In this document: one piece after another, positions 24,901 to 36,064 of the stretch
How positions within the stretch are numbered: position 1 is the first letter of the stretch
Layout: each line of letters starts with the position of its first letter
Assembly: GCA_963971225.1 (NCBI GenBank)
Contig: OZ020267.1
Location: forward strand, 148,127,427 to 148,191,426
DNA from: Melieria omissa
Taxonomy: Eukaryota; Arthropoda; Insecta; Diptera; Ulidiidae
Reading direction: 5' to 3'
Length of the DNA: 64,000 nt
The notes under the pieces: model-generated
Database searches by the model: none
The model's input: only the letters and a program-made list of their open reading frames with translations
What the model was told of the DNA's origin: nothing
Made by a program: the position numbers and the translations under genes

Positions 24901-26216
24901 AACAACTTCAATATGACAACACCAAACAATAACAGCAACGTTTGGCACAAAAAAGTGCGGAAAATATGAAAACAGTGGAAAATGCGCCGAAAAACTCTAC
25001 TTTTTTGGGTGGCTGGCAGAAAACGTGCGAGTATAAAGTGAGTCTGTGGTATATTTGTAGTGCACCAAAGATGCATATGAATATTTTTAAAAATTCAGTG
25101 TTCCAATGCAGAGACATTTTCATCTGCACAGCAACGTAGAGTGCTAAAGGTTGAGAGGCAAAAATTGCTGGCAACAGAAGCCACATTGTATTGTGAGAAC
25201 AAAAACGATTGAATTAAAACAAATAAGCAAATAAGAAAGAGACAAATAAGCACAATAAACATGCATTGCTGTAGCAAAAAATACTAATAAATATTGCCTT
25301 CAAGTCAAGGTCAAAGTCATAGAAATTCGTGTGAATGGACACGAGTGCAGTGTCTTTGTTGGGACTGTACTGTTTTAAAATCTGTAATTTTACGTGAAAT
25401 GTAATAGCGTTGCTTTGCCAAAATTGAAAGAAGTTAAATAATTGAATAATTCCTAGGAGGCTTTCAATTGATTTCATTTGTTGGACTTCAGGGCGTATGA
25501 GTAACATTATTGCAGTCGGTGATACAGGTGAGGGCAATTGAAAAATGTTTATGAATGCTGAGTAAATGATGAGAAAGAAACGTAGAGATAGTAGTTAGTT
25601 AGTTAGTTAATTAATTAGTTCGTTAGTTACTTAGTTGGTTGATTTGTTAGTTAGTTAGCTAATAGTTAGTTATCTAGTCAGTTAGTGAGTTAGGTAATAG
25701 TTAGCTAGTAAGTTAGTTAATTAGTTCGTTAGTTACTTAGTTGGTTGGTTTGTTATTTATCTAATAGTTAGTTAGTTAGTCTGTTAGTTATTTAGTTAGT
25801 TGGTTAGTTAATTAGTTAGTTAGTTAATTAGTTAGTTAAGTAGTTAGTTAAGTATTTAATTCGTTAAATAGTTAGTTAATTAGTTCTTTAGTTACTTATT
25901 TGGTTGGTTTGTAAGTTAGTTAGCTAATAGTTAGTAATTTAATTAGTAAGTTAGCTAGTAGTTAGTTAGTTAGGTAGCTAGTTAGCTAGTTAATTATTTC
26001 GTCAGTAAATTAGTTGGTTGGTTAAATAGTCAGTTACTTAGTAAGTTAATTAGTTAGTTAGTTAAGAAGTTAGTTAAGTAGTTAGTTAAGTACTTAGTTA
26101 GTTAATTAGTTTGTTAGTTACTTAGTTGGTTGATTTGTGAGTTAGTTAGTTAATAATTAGTCAGTTAGTTAATTAGTGCGTTAGTAACTTAGTTGATTAG
26201 TTTGTAAGTTTGTTCA
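21984..26216. repeat. foldback-like inverted repeat with TAAC/GTTA arms
   Basis: The left arm (21984-23868) is about 1.67 kb of TAAC-type tetranucleotide repeats (CTAACTAACTAATTAACTAA) followed by about 215 bp of unique sequence (23650-23868). The right arm (25372-26216) is the mirror image: the same unique block in reverse complement (25372-25590), then about 620 bp of TTAGTTAG. The unique blocks share CTCTACGTTTCTTTCTCATC, ATTTACTCAGCATTCATAA, 'TGTTACTCATACGCCC' and AAATGAAATCAATTGAAAGC, about 88-90% alike by eye. The spacer (23869-25371) has no convincing gene. Long inverted arms made of short tandem repeats around a unique spacer resemble Foldback elements of Drosophila. Within the left arm, blocks containing AAACCAACC recur about every 230-256 bp, a higher-order pattern. 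Confidence 0.75.
23869..25371. other. spacer between the inverted arms
   Basis: The spacer is about 1.5 kb, less AT-rich than the arms, with several GTGCGTGTG runs. Short open frames occur on both strands (for example 24389-24628), but none carries a recognisable domain, a transposase motif or a convincing start context. I see no evidence that it encodes anything. Confidence 0.5.
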
Positions 26217-29200
26217 TTGTTCAATTTGACGATTGATGAAAAATATTAAAAATTTAAAGATTGCGACAACTTATGTTTGTTTTCCCTTAATTGCTCAGAA
26301 GTAGTCAAGGATTTCAAAAAATTGTGTCCGTCCGAAAATATTGAAAATGTTTTCATGCAAGTTTACTTAGAATCTCCACTTGAACTCCCATAACTCTTAG
26401 CTATGACTTTATTACCGTTTCTAGTCACTTAGAAGCACCCAAAATCACATCTGTCCCACAAGATGGGTGTTCGAACGGACAAGTATTTCGTCTAAATTAT
26501 TAAATAATTTGAATGAAAAATTTACATTAGTTATACGTAAAAATATTGAAGATGTTATAGAATCAACAGCAAATGGCCAGCGTTTTGATTTTTTATCTAC
26601 AAACATCGAAAAGCTTTAACAATGCAAAAAATGTGTGTCCGTCCCGCAGTGACTGCGTCCGAACGCACCAGCAGTTTTTATCAGGGACTATTTAGACAAA
26701 TTCTGCAATATCAAAATACGTTTAAGAATAACATTGAATTGTGGAAATGATAAGAATTAGAGAAAACTTTCTATTCTGCACTCATGATTACTTGAAACCA
26801 GTCAGCTGCTTCATGTTGCCATGTTGCGCTGAAAGATCGAAGCGACTTATTTTTTTACATGTTTAGTTATACATATTTGTGTGCAGCCCTCTATATATAC
26901 ATTTGACTATCTGTCTGCCAAGTCAGCGTATTCCTATAAATAATATTTCCCCAACTCACTACTCGCCAGCGCCACTGTCCAGTTTTCTGTTTATCTACAC
27001 AGACGCCAGTCTCACTAAAACAAATTGTCACACCATGTCCAACAAATGTATACCATGAGTAATATACACATACATATATACATACATGCGTGCGTACATG
27101 TGTGTGTGTGTGTGTGTATGGTGACGCGCATCATTTGCTGCAACGCGCTTGTTGCCAGCAAACGTACAGTCGCATACACAAACGATCGACACTGTCCAAC
27201 TGAACGCACGCAAAAGGCGACGTGCAACTTTCGTTGTTATTTTTTTTGCAATAATGTGTTGCTTTTTGCTCGCTTCATATTGCTTTCCTGGATTTTATTG
27301 TGCTTTCGCTGCAACAACACAATCAAACATAGTCGCACATATCTCGTACACAGACAGATAGACAGACAGCCAGACAGATAGTCCCATGTGTGCGTGCACT
27401 TTGGCAGTGGTGTTGTTGTTATCGCTTTACTTTTGCTCTTTGTTTTATTTCTTTAACATTATTGTTTTTATTGTTGTTGTTGTATTTTTCTCATTCGCCA
27501 CATACAAGATTTATGGGTTTTATTTTGTGATTTATGTGCGCGCGCCCAATAACGCACCGAGCAAAGTTGAAGCAGCGCGCGTTCTCATGGATTGAGTTGA
27601 GACAGCGAAAAAGTATTCACAGGCAGAGTTGACAGAAAGTCAACGCTTGGAGACAAAACGCACCGGCTTTATTGCACTTTTACTACAATACATGTGTGTG
27701 TGCGCAACAAGAGCGGCAGCGATTTTTTTACTAAAGCACCAAACATGTCGCTGTCAGAAATTTTTAAATTTTTCCACATTTTATTGCAATTGCTTGACAA
27801 TAAAATTGCTGCAACAACAATGTCATAAAACGGCAGCCAAATTTGCACATCTGCCGATTTTGTCACTCATACGCCCCGACTGCCAAAACATCGTGGAATA
27901 CTTCAAAAGACGAGCGCATTATTGCACGTTCGAGCCGCGTTCGCACCTGCTTGCGCCCACTTCAACATGTACGACGTGTTGCATGTATAAATCGCTGCAA
28001 TAAGTCGCCGACAACGACAGCGATTTTGCAATAATGTGCAATAAAAATTCCAAATCGTACTTCAAGTCGAATATCTCAATTCAAATGACTGCCGCCAGAC
28101 ATGATTCCCAAACGTGCAACTGCCAGCGCCAGTAAAACTGCTTTGAATGCTTATGTGTCTGTGTGTGCATATATGTGTATATGTGTGTGTGTTGTGCTGG
28201 TCATTGCAATGCGTGCTAAGTGCGTTGCGTTTTATTGTCCGTTGTCCACGGAAAAGGAATTTTTATTTTTTGCTGAATATTTCCTTCCGAGATTTAAGTT
28301 GTGGTATACAGAATTTTTGGCAATTTCCAAAACATACAAAACAAATCAGATTGCTTGGACAGCATTCGGTAAGTTATTGTGAAGCCCAGAATAATTTCTC
28401 AACTTTTTTATTAGAATTTTGTAATTATCATTTTCCAAAGAATTTGTTCACAATTATTTCTGTTCGCTTGCGCTCTTCTTTCCCATTTCAAATGGTCACT
28501 TTTCCTCAATGGCCAACTTCAATTCACTTGAAACGCCATTCACGCATTAAATTTATGTTTCGACTTTTCGTAAAGTTGTCTCACAAAAATTCACCTTTGC
28601 CTCGTCAGTCGCCGGTGCACAATTTTATTGTTGTACTTTTAGTTGTTCAGTAATTACTGCAGTGCGCTGTTATTGCTGCTGTTACTCTGCTGCTGTTACT
28701 CTGCTGCTGTTGTTGTTATGTTTGCACTTGTTGTTCTTATTGTTGTTGGCAATGTTATTGCAATTTTAATGGTCAATACTTTTGAAATTAATAAAGTTAA
28801 GTGTTCGGGCTGCGCGTTAGACGTTGCACCAAAGCGTCGCGCATGGACGCCGAGAAGGCGGAGTCGGAGTCAGGTTTGGGCGAATGGCCGCCGGCCATGT
28901 GTTCGGGGCATGTTTTGTTTGTTATTGCGCCGCGGCCACAATTTTATTTTTATTGAAGTCGACACTTAACTTTATTAATTTCCACCTCCGCCGCCTGCAG
29001 CCCAATTCAAACTACTGCAATGGCCAACTTGTTCGACTCGTCGCCTAGCCGCCTGACTGCCATTACGGCAGGTGCCATAAAAATGTTTAGTTTACGATTT
29101 TATTAACGAGTGCCCGTAAAATTTGCCCTGCAAGTGGCGCTTATTGTGCCACTGCCAGACGGCTGCCATTGCAGCGTTTTTATCTGTGTTTGTGTGTGCG

Positions 29201-29865
29201 TTTTTATTTGCTTCGTTTCATGTCATTTCATCTCATTTTCATTTCCATTTAGCTGCACGCATTGTCACAAATTTGTTGTAGTTTTATTGTGCAAGTTGTT
29301 GTTGTTCTTGCTACTGCTGCTATTACTATTCAATTCAATAAAGTTGAATCATTCGAACGCGTTGAGGGTGAAGCGGCGGCTGAATAATTCGCAACGATCG
29401 CTTTGGTTCGTTAATTTCGTTGGCGACAAATTTGGAATTATGTGTGTTGAGCGCATCGTTGGAGTGTGACAGTTATGTGTAATGGTAATTAAAAATGTGG
29501 CCATGTGGTTTTCGATTTAATTAAATAAATTATGGGAATTGATTTTTACAGCTTTTCTGTGTGTAAGTTATGCGAAATTATTGATGGTTGAGATAAGCGA
29601 AGGCAGCTGTCATTTTTAGGTGAAGAAGATAGCAATAAGATACATTTTGGAGAGGCGTTAAAAGAAGAGAAAAGGAAGAGAAAGACAGAAAATTTTCAGA
29701 AAGCAGATGAATAAAGTTAGTGACGGGAAAGGGGAGTAAAAGGCAAGAGTGAGTAATGGAGTAGAAATAAAGAAAGGAAAATATTTGAAGAATAAGAGTT
29801 TAGTGAAGACTGAGGTAAGGTTGAGAGTTGAGGTAAACGTAAAAGGGAATGGAAGGTAGGTAGAA
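26217..29865. other. non-coding stretch
   Basis: No gene is supported. Features are a TG microsatellite at 27092-27121, CA/TG-rich tracts, CTGCTGTTACTCTGCTGCTG-type repeats near 28670-28720 and one copy of the recurring element (TGTCACTCATACGCC, 27861-27875). The open frames of 100-170 codons at 28100-29470 are unsupported by any domain. Confidence 0.55.
27092..27121 (+). repeat. TG microsatellite
   Basis: A run of GTGTGTGTGTGTGTGTGTATGG next to a degenerate CATACATATATACATACATG tract. Ordinary simple repeat. Confidence 0.85.
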
Positions 29866-29869
29866 ATAG

Positions 29870-30560
29870 AAGTAGAAGTAGAAGTAGAAATAGAAGTAGT
29901 TGAAGTAGTTGAAGCAGTTGAAGTAGTTGAAGTAGTTGAAGTAGTTGAAGTAGTTGAAGTAGTTGAAGTAGTTGAAGTAGTTGAAGTAGTTGAAGTAGTT
30001 GAAGTAGTTGAAGTAGTTGAAGTAGTTGAAGTAGTTGAAGTAGTTGAAGTAGTTGAAGTAGTTGAAAAAGTTGAAGTAGTTGAAGTAGTTGAAGTAGTTG
30101 AAGTAGTAGAAGTAGTAGAAGTAATAGACGTAGTAAAATTAGTAGAAGTAGTGGAAGTAGTAGAAGTTGTAAAAGTTGGAAAAATTGTAAAAGTTGAAGT
30201 AGTTGTAGGAGTTGTAAAAGTTATAAGAAATGTAAAAGTTATAAAAGTCGTTAAAGTTGTAAAATTTGTGACAGTTGTAAAAGTTGTAAAAGTTGTAAAA
30301 GTTGTAAAAGTTGAAAAAGTTGTAAGAGTTCAAAAAGTTGTAAAAGTTGTAAAACTTGTTATAGTTGTAAAAGTTGTAAAATTTGTAAAAAATTAAAAAA
30401 TGAAAAAGATGTAAAAGTTGTAAAAGTTTTAAAAGTTTTAAAAGTTGTAAAAGTTTTAAAAGTTGTAAAAATATTGAAAGTAATAAAAGTAGTAAAAGTA
30501 TAGTAGTAAAGATAGTAAAAATAGTAACAATAGTAAAAGGAGTAAAAGTTGTAAAAATAG
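29870..30560 (+). repeat. 9-bp GAAGTAGTT tandem repeat decaying into GTTGTAAAA
   Basis: From about 29895 to 30105 the unit GAAGTAGTT repeats about 23 times almost perfectly. It then changes by single-base steps into (GAAGTAGTA)n, (GTAAAAGTT)n and finally TAGTAAAAG. The period of nine keeps all frames open, so translations read as VVEVVEVVE or KVVKVVKVV. These are repeat artefacts, not a gene. The gradient from exact to decayed units suggests recent expansion at the left side of an older tract. Confidence 0.9.
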
Positions 30561-33373
30561 TAAAATTAGTAGAAAGTAGCAGATGAATGCAGTGAATGCT
30601 CTTTCATCGCATAAAATTAAGAAATTCTTTTAAACATCAATTTGTAGTCGTTTGTTGCCGTCTTTGAAACAACTCAATCAGAACATGAAACAATAAAACT
30701 AACTACAGAAAGTTTCAACAATTTCTTTCGTGTAGTAGAGGCAAAAAAAAAAACGAAACGAAAACAAAACCGAACACAGAGCAAACTTTTGCGAACAAAT
30801 GGCCTCGACTGCCTACAACAGCCGGCTGACAGTAGCCGAAAGCGGCATGTTTGGGTGGCTGCGGGCTGCTGGCTGCTGGCTGCCGTGTGCGCCGCAGATG
30901 CGCTGCGTTCGGAAACACATAAATTTTAATAATTTATCCCATATTATGCCACTTAAGTCGTTTAGATTTTCATAATAAATTAATAACGAGCAATGTTAGA
31001 TGCCGCAGCACGGCAGCCAGCGAGCAGACGCCGACACCAACACCGACGCAGTCAGCCAGCCGACATGTGTTTCAGGTTTTTTGGGAGGAAATAAAGCGAA
31101 AAAGCGGCAATGCGCATAAGTGGAGGTTGTGGTGGCAAAGCGATTCAGCGTTTGATGTGAGTCCTGCAAGCGGCTGTGTGGGGCGCGCTGTGAGTTTCAC
31201 TTGGCGGCGAGTTTCAAGCGGCGTGACCGCACTTTAGTGTGCGCGGTGCGCGGTGCGAGGCGTGGGTACGCCAAATGTGGCGGTAACATTTAACTAACGA
31301 TTTGTTGTTGTTGTTGTTGAGTTGTAGCTGTTTAGCGGTCAGGCGGTAGGCTGGCGCTGTGATTTGTACACAACGGGCAGACATCAAAAATTTATTGTTT
31401 TGCGGTGGCAAAGTTTTGGAAAATTTACGGGTGGCCTTTGACTGCACAGGCAGTGGTTGTGGAGTGCGAGAAGGGAAAGGGAAGAGTAGCAAGGCGAGCG
31501 AAATGGTTGGTTGTGAGGTTGTTTGCATAATTGCAGGATTTGTGTGATACTGCAATGTGCTTGCATACAGTTGTCAAAGCAATAATTTCAACTACAGTAA
31601 AACACTATCTCCTTTTCCGCAGACAATCCAAAAAGTCATAATAATGAGTCCTTAGTTGACTGAGCAAAAAAAACGCTCCGCTTGAAGTGGAGAAACTCAA
31701 CCAGAGTCAGCTCAATGCTCTTCTCTGGTTCTCGAAACGACGTTTTTAATGCCGGATTATTGCAATTGCAACATGACAACCTCCCCTCCACTCGTCGCAT
31801 CAACAATGCTGCAATAATTACACGTTATGAGCGACTAAAATGAGCACACAAAACTGCAGCTGGCCAAAACGAAAATTGATTGTGCAGCGTGTAAATAGCG
31901 CTGGACAGGAGTCAAGCGCTCGGAAACACAATAAACAGCGCAATCATGAAGAAATTTACCGCACCCTTAACGTAACCTCACTTCCGATGCGGGAGTTCCA
32001 TGCACTGGGTTTTGTGCACATTCCGATCAACTACAGAATACATACATATATAGGTATGTCTGTGTAGGTGTGTGCATGTGTGTATGTTGCATGAAGGCTA
32101 CCAAGTGATGGCATTATGACATACAGAAGCTCAGCGCCGGCGCTGCCACTACACACTACACTTATGTATGTTGTTGCTCTTATTGTTGTTGTTGTTATTG
32201 TTAAAGTCAACGAATCTGTCATTACGGATTTGTCAATCTCAAAATCTGTACGTGCGCTTGTCTCTATTTTCTGTGCGCTTTTGTTGCCTCTCTCTCTCTC
32301 TCTGTCGATTCGTACACTTTCTGCTGCTGCTGCAGTCGGCTCCGTTGGCGCTGTCCACTAGTCACATTGGTGCACAACAGTGCACCAAATATCGCATCGC
32401 TATGACATGGCAACATTTTCGCATGTCGTGCACACACTTGTTAAATGCTGACAGAAGCTTCAGTATTGTTGTTGCAACAATATCGAACGTTGAGCTTTTC
32501 ATATTGCAAGCCAACATTTTGGTGTGAGCGGAGACGAAAAGTCAAAAGTTTTGATTGATGAATTGTTTGACAGCCTGATCGACTAACTTGCTGGGCCGCA
32601 GTAACTTCGAGTTCGGTTGCACATCTTCAGTTGTTGTTGTTGTTATGGTTGTTTTCAATTTTTTGCATAAGAATTTGCATTCCATTGCCGCTGACTGACA
32701 TAAGCGTCACTACGAAGCTGCAACTGCAGCTGGAAGTTGTATTCGTTGGTGGCTGCAACAAGCGGCACCTTTGTGTGCACCAAAGTTGTTGTTCTATTCG
32801 TATGTAAATTGACTAATTATAATTGGTTGCTGGAAAACTCGTTGAGGCACAAAAGGAATGCTTATCTTTGGCCAAAGTGAAGTTTATTGCCGTTTTCGAT
32901 TTCGATTTGTCGATCTTTCGATGCAATGCGGCAGTGAATGCGCTAAGAGTTGAGCACAAACAGCAAAGCACCAAAGTGCTCTTTGAGCTAATGCTGAGCT
33001 AAACTTTGGCAATTTTATTATATTCGTTATTTTGCAAAGGACAACAGACAAACATTCTTAGGAATGGGTGCCACAATTTGCCAGTAAGGTAGTCAGTAGC
33101 AACAACAAACCAAAGCCACAGCATGTCTGACAATCGTTTGACTATAAGGATGATTTATTTGACCCTCTCTTTAACCTTTTAAAGAACAATGTGACCCATA
33201 TGTATTATATGAAATTGTTGTTGTTTTAGTATTATTTTCATCACCTCATTTTTACTATCCTAAAGACAGTTCAAAATTCATATGGAATGCCCATGATTCA
33301 TAAAAGCAAATTGAGTTTAGAAGTGAAGATGTTCTGTCTGAGAAAGATTTGTGAACTCAGAAAGGATGACAAA
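30561..33373. other. non-coding stretch
   Basis: No gene is supported. TTG/CAA-rich and CA-rich runs dominate; a TCTCTCTC run lies at 32290-32303. Short open frames on both strands near 31200-31570 overlap one another and have no domain. Confidence 0.55.
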
Positions 33374-33537
33374 CAGTGGCGGATTCAGAGAGGGTTTTGG
33401 GGGGTTGAACCCTTTCCCAACAATATTAGGATCGACTTTAAAATTACATACAATTACATAAAATTAAAACACATTATATGAATATTAAAGAATTACTTTT
33501 TGAAACCCCCCAAAATATTTTTCCGAATTCGCCCCTG
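33374..33537. mobile_element. hAT-like MITE (164 bp)
   Basis: The left end CAGTGGCGGATTCAG and the right end (reverse complement CAGGGGCGAATTCGG) form imperfect terminal inverted repeats, followed inside by TTTTGGGGGGTT on both sides. Flanking octamers ATGACAAA (33366-33373) and GTGACAAA (33538-33545) look like an 8-bp target duplication with one mismatch. An 8-bp duplication and CAG-type ends fit the hAT superfamily. No coding capacity, so non-autonomous. Confidence 0.7.
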
Positions 33538-33996
33538 GTGACAAATGATAAATATGAGACCTTTAAAAAATTGTCCCTAAATTTAATCTTAGATGATTCC
33601 AACATGAATCATTGCTTTTTTACGGTGCAATAAGTTTGACTAATGGTCCGAACAAATTTAAGACTGCAGCGACACAGCCACACAACTTGAAGTTGGCGTC
33701 AACTTCAATCATTGCCATGTAGTCAATTACGTGATTACAATGAAAGCCAGTGTTGCCAGAAATGACTTTCTCCTAAATCTTAAAAAAATACTGAAATTTC
33801 TTTCCAAAAGTTAAAAAAAATCTAAAAATGTTTGTTAATTAGCGTAATTTTATTAAAATTTCATTTAAAAATTTTTTTTTTATAATTTGCGTAATTTTAT
33901 AAGAATTAAACTTCTAATAAAAAAAATATATTTATAAGTTTTTTATTGCATCCTTTTTCATCTTCAGCTTAACAACAAAATTAACAAAAACGAATA

Positions 33997-34275
33997 CAGT
34001 GAGCATTCTATACAAGCAACTAATCTGAACCAATTTTTTCAAAAAAGTTTCTTATGTAGAAAAAGTTGCTTATATAGAAAAAAGGAGTATAAATTTTAAG
34101 AAAAATCAGTTACTCTGCCTTTCTTCTCCATTTTTACGGAAGAATGAAAATTAAAATGAAAAATAAAACCATGGTTGCTTGTACAGAAATTTTGGAATAA
34201 AAAAAGTTGCTAATGCAGAGGTTGCTTCAATAGAATGTTGCTTGTGTAAAGGTTGCTTATAAAGAATGCTCACTG
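33997..34275. mobile_element. pogo-like MITE (279 bp) with TA target duplication
   Basis: The 24-bp termini (left CAGTGAGCATTCTATACAAG; right, reverse complement, CAGTGAGCATTCTTTATAAG; both continuing CAAC) match with two mismatches and are flanked by TA on both sides (33995-33996 and 34276-34277). Sub-terminal repeats of TTGCTTATATAGAA occur near both ends. CAGT termini and a TA duplication fit the pogo group of Tc1/mariner. The centre is AT-rich and non-coding. The near-perfect ends suggest it is younger than the related copy at 16293-16530. Confidence 0.8.
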
Positions 34276-34394
34276 TATATAACAAATAAATTCAATATAA
34301 ATTAAAAAAAAATTAAAAAAGTGTAATTTTTTGCGGTATTTCACTGTGACAGCAATAAGTGAGAATGAGATAGAACGAGCTTACATTTTGTAAG

Positions 34395-34773
34395 TTAGGT
34401 TAGGTTGTGGTGGCTGCCTCTATAAGAGACACACTCGGAGGCTCATTGTGATATCACATATTTCACCCGTTTGATATGTGTATGCAACACTGTTTTGTCA
34501 ACATATGTTACAGCACACATCTCAAGCGGATGGGGAAAGGGAGGGGAGGGGAGGGGACCTACAGTTTAACGCCGAATCCGAACGGCGATTGGCAGTTTTT
34601 CGTTCACACTTGGAGGTTCTGCCATTGCCTACCAAGCGATTCTTGTAATTTTCATCTGCTTCATGTGGATAGCGATAGAAGTAGACGAGTTTTTCACCAG
34701 CCCGAGCCAGGAATCGAACCTGGAGCCTTTGGTATGAGAAGCCAGCGCGCTACCCGCTGGACTATCGAGGCCG
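34395..34773 (-). mobile_element. full-length tRNA-derived SINE with 16-bp target duplication
   Basis: Identical 16-mers GCTTACATTTTGTAAG flank the element (34379-34394 and 34774-34789). Read on the minus strand, the 5' head (34773-34697) is tRNA-like: an A-box region TAGTCCAGCGGGTAGCGCGC, an anticodon-like TTCTCATA loop, and a B box GGTTCGATTCC within a perfect CCAGG/CCTGG T-stem. The middle holds the core shared with the SINE at 3512-3841 (34557-34589). The 3' third (GTGTCTCTTATAGAGGCAGC) ends in AACCTAACCTAA. The head resembles elongator tRNA-Met, but the acceptor stem does not pair well, so it is not a working tRNA gene. Confidence 0.85.
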
Positions 34774-35017
34774 GCTTACATTTTGTAAGCTTACAAATTT
34801 TTAACGCAATAGGGTGCTTTGACTATTAAAATGGTTGCTAAAATATGTTTTGTTGCCAGTGTTCCCCATACATCATACTTTGTTATACAAAAATCTTACA
34901 AAAAAATCACTAAGGATCCGAAAAATTCCCCTAACATAAAATACATATACATCCTCTAAACTTTCTCCCAAACAATTCTTCATCCTAAAAATTCTCCGAA
35001 AAAGCCAAGAATCTCCT

Positions 35018-35098
35018 AGGTTAGGTTAGGTTAGGCTGGCTGACCCTCGGGGGGGTCTCACATAGACCATGTTGGTCCATAGTGATACCAGCAAGAAT
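35018..35098 (-). mobile_element. retroposon 3' end with (CCTAA)n tail, second family
   Basis: A TAGGTTAGGTTAGGTTAGGC run is followed by 'TGGCTGACCCTCGGGGGGGTCTC', 'GACCATGTTGGTCCATAGTGATACCAG'. Read on the minus strand it ends in CCTAACCTAACCTAA, the same tail type as the SINE at 34395-34773, but the body differs. It therefore looks like another family using the same tail. No ORF and no clear target duplication. Confidence 0.5.
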
Positions 35099-35476
35099 CT
35101 CCTGATCTGGCTACACTGATGAAAGCAACAGCAACATAATTACCACCAATATTTTAAGCTCCTGCATAAGTTTTAGAGTGCTTCTTCTATACATTTTTTG
35201 CTTCCTCTTCTTCTTCTTCTGGAATTCGTCTATTTCCGTTTTGTCATGTACAATCAATTCAGAACAAATAAGAACAAATTTAATAATTTTTATAAAGTAA
35301 CAAAAAATGCCACTAAAACTATCTGTTTTAAAGCTGTGATGCCAATTGCTTTGGTTTTATCGCGAACGAAGTAGAAAATAGTTCTATGTTTGGCGACAGC
35401 GACAACTGCTGTCGATGGTCATGTAGCTGTGCAGTCGTCAAAATAATCGTCTCTATACGAACTTCCTGATTCTATA

Positions 35477-36064
35477 CCAGGTATATCAGTATGAAGTGAG
35501 CCTCAAGATACAAATGTCTCGATAGGGAATATTTGTTGTGAACGAGCCTTATTTTTTTTTGTTGCTATGACATCTGTCAAGCATATTTAGTGTACATCAA
35601 GTCAGTCGAATTTTGTACCAGATAGTGCTGATTTGCGGAAAGCATTAATTTTTTATTTTCATTTGAAGAAAAGTGCTGCAGAGTCGCATCGAATGCTTAT
35701 CGAGGCATATGGTGATCATGCTCTATCAAGAGCAACATGCAAAAGATTGTTTCAACGGTTCAGAAATAATGATTTTGATGTGAGAAATGAAGAACGTTCT
35801 GCTACAATTTCTTTTTATCAATGGGACACGCATTGGCTGAGCAGCACTTCGATTCCTACGAGGAAGTCGAAAATTGGGTGTCTGATTGGTTTGCTTCAAA
35901 AGACAAACGATTCTATTGGAGCGGTGTCCACAAATTTCCTGAAAGATGGACAAAATGTTTGACTAGCAATGGTCAATACTTTGAATAAAATGTTTTTTAC
36001 TTCCCCATTAAAAATTTGTGTTTCATTTTCGCAAAAAAAGCTCACTTCATACTGATATACCTGG
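35477..36064 (+). mobile_element. mauritiana-type mariner, internally deleted (588 bp)
   Basis: Perfect 25-bp terminal inverted repeats (CCAGGTATATCAGTATGAAG, continuing TGAGC) with TA on both sides (35475-35476 and 36065-36066). The interior keeps the two ends of a Mos1-like transposase: the N-terminal DNA-binding part (35633-35800: 'FYFHLKKSAAESHRMLIEAYG', 'FDVRNEER') and the C-terminus (35822-35987: 'MGHALAEQHFDSYEEVENW', 'DWFASKDKRFYWSG', 'LTSNGQYFE' and stop). The middle with the DD34D catalytic residues is gone, so it cannot encode active enzyme but might be moved by a related one. The perfect repeats point to recent activity. Confidence 0.9.

Noticed and set aside
23869..25371. Transposase gene in the foldback spacer
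   Set aside because: Only short domain-free frames exist; no transposase motif could be found on either strand.
30139..30396. Val/Lys-rich and Tyr/Asn-rich open frames on both strands
   Set aside because: They arise from the 9-bp repeat, whose period keeps every frame open.
34697..34773. Functional tRNA-Met gene on the minus strand
   Set aside because: The T-arm is good but the acceptor stem mispairs, and the sequence is the head of a SINE bounded by a target duplication.
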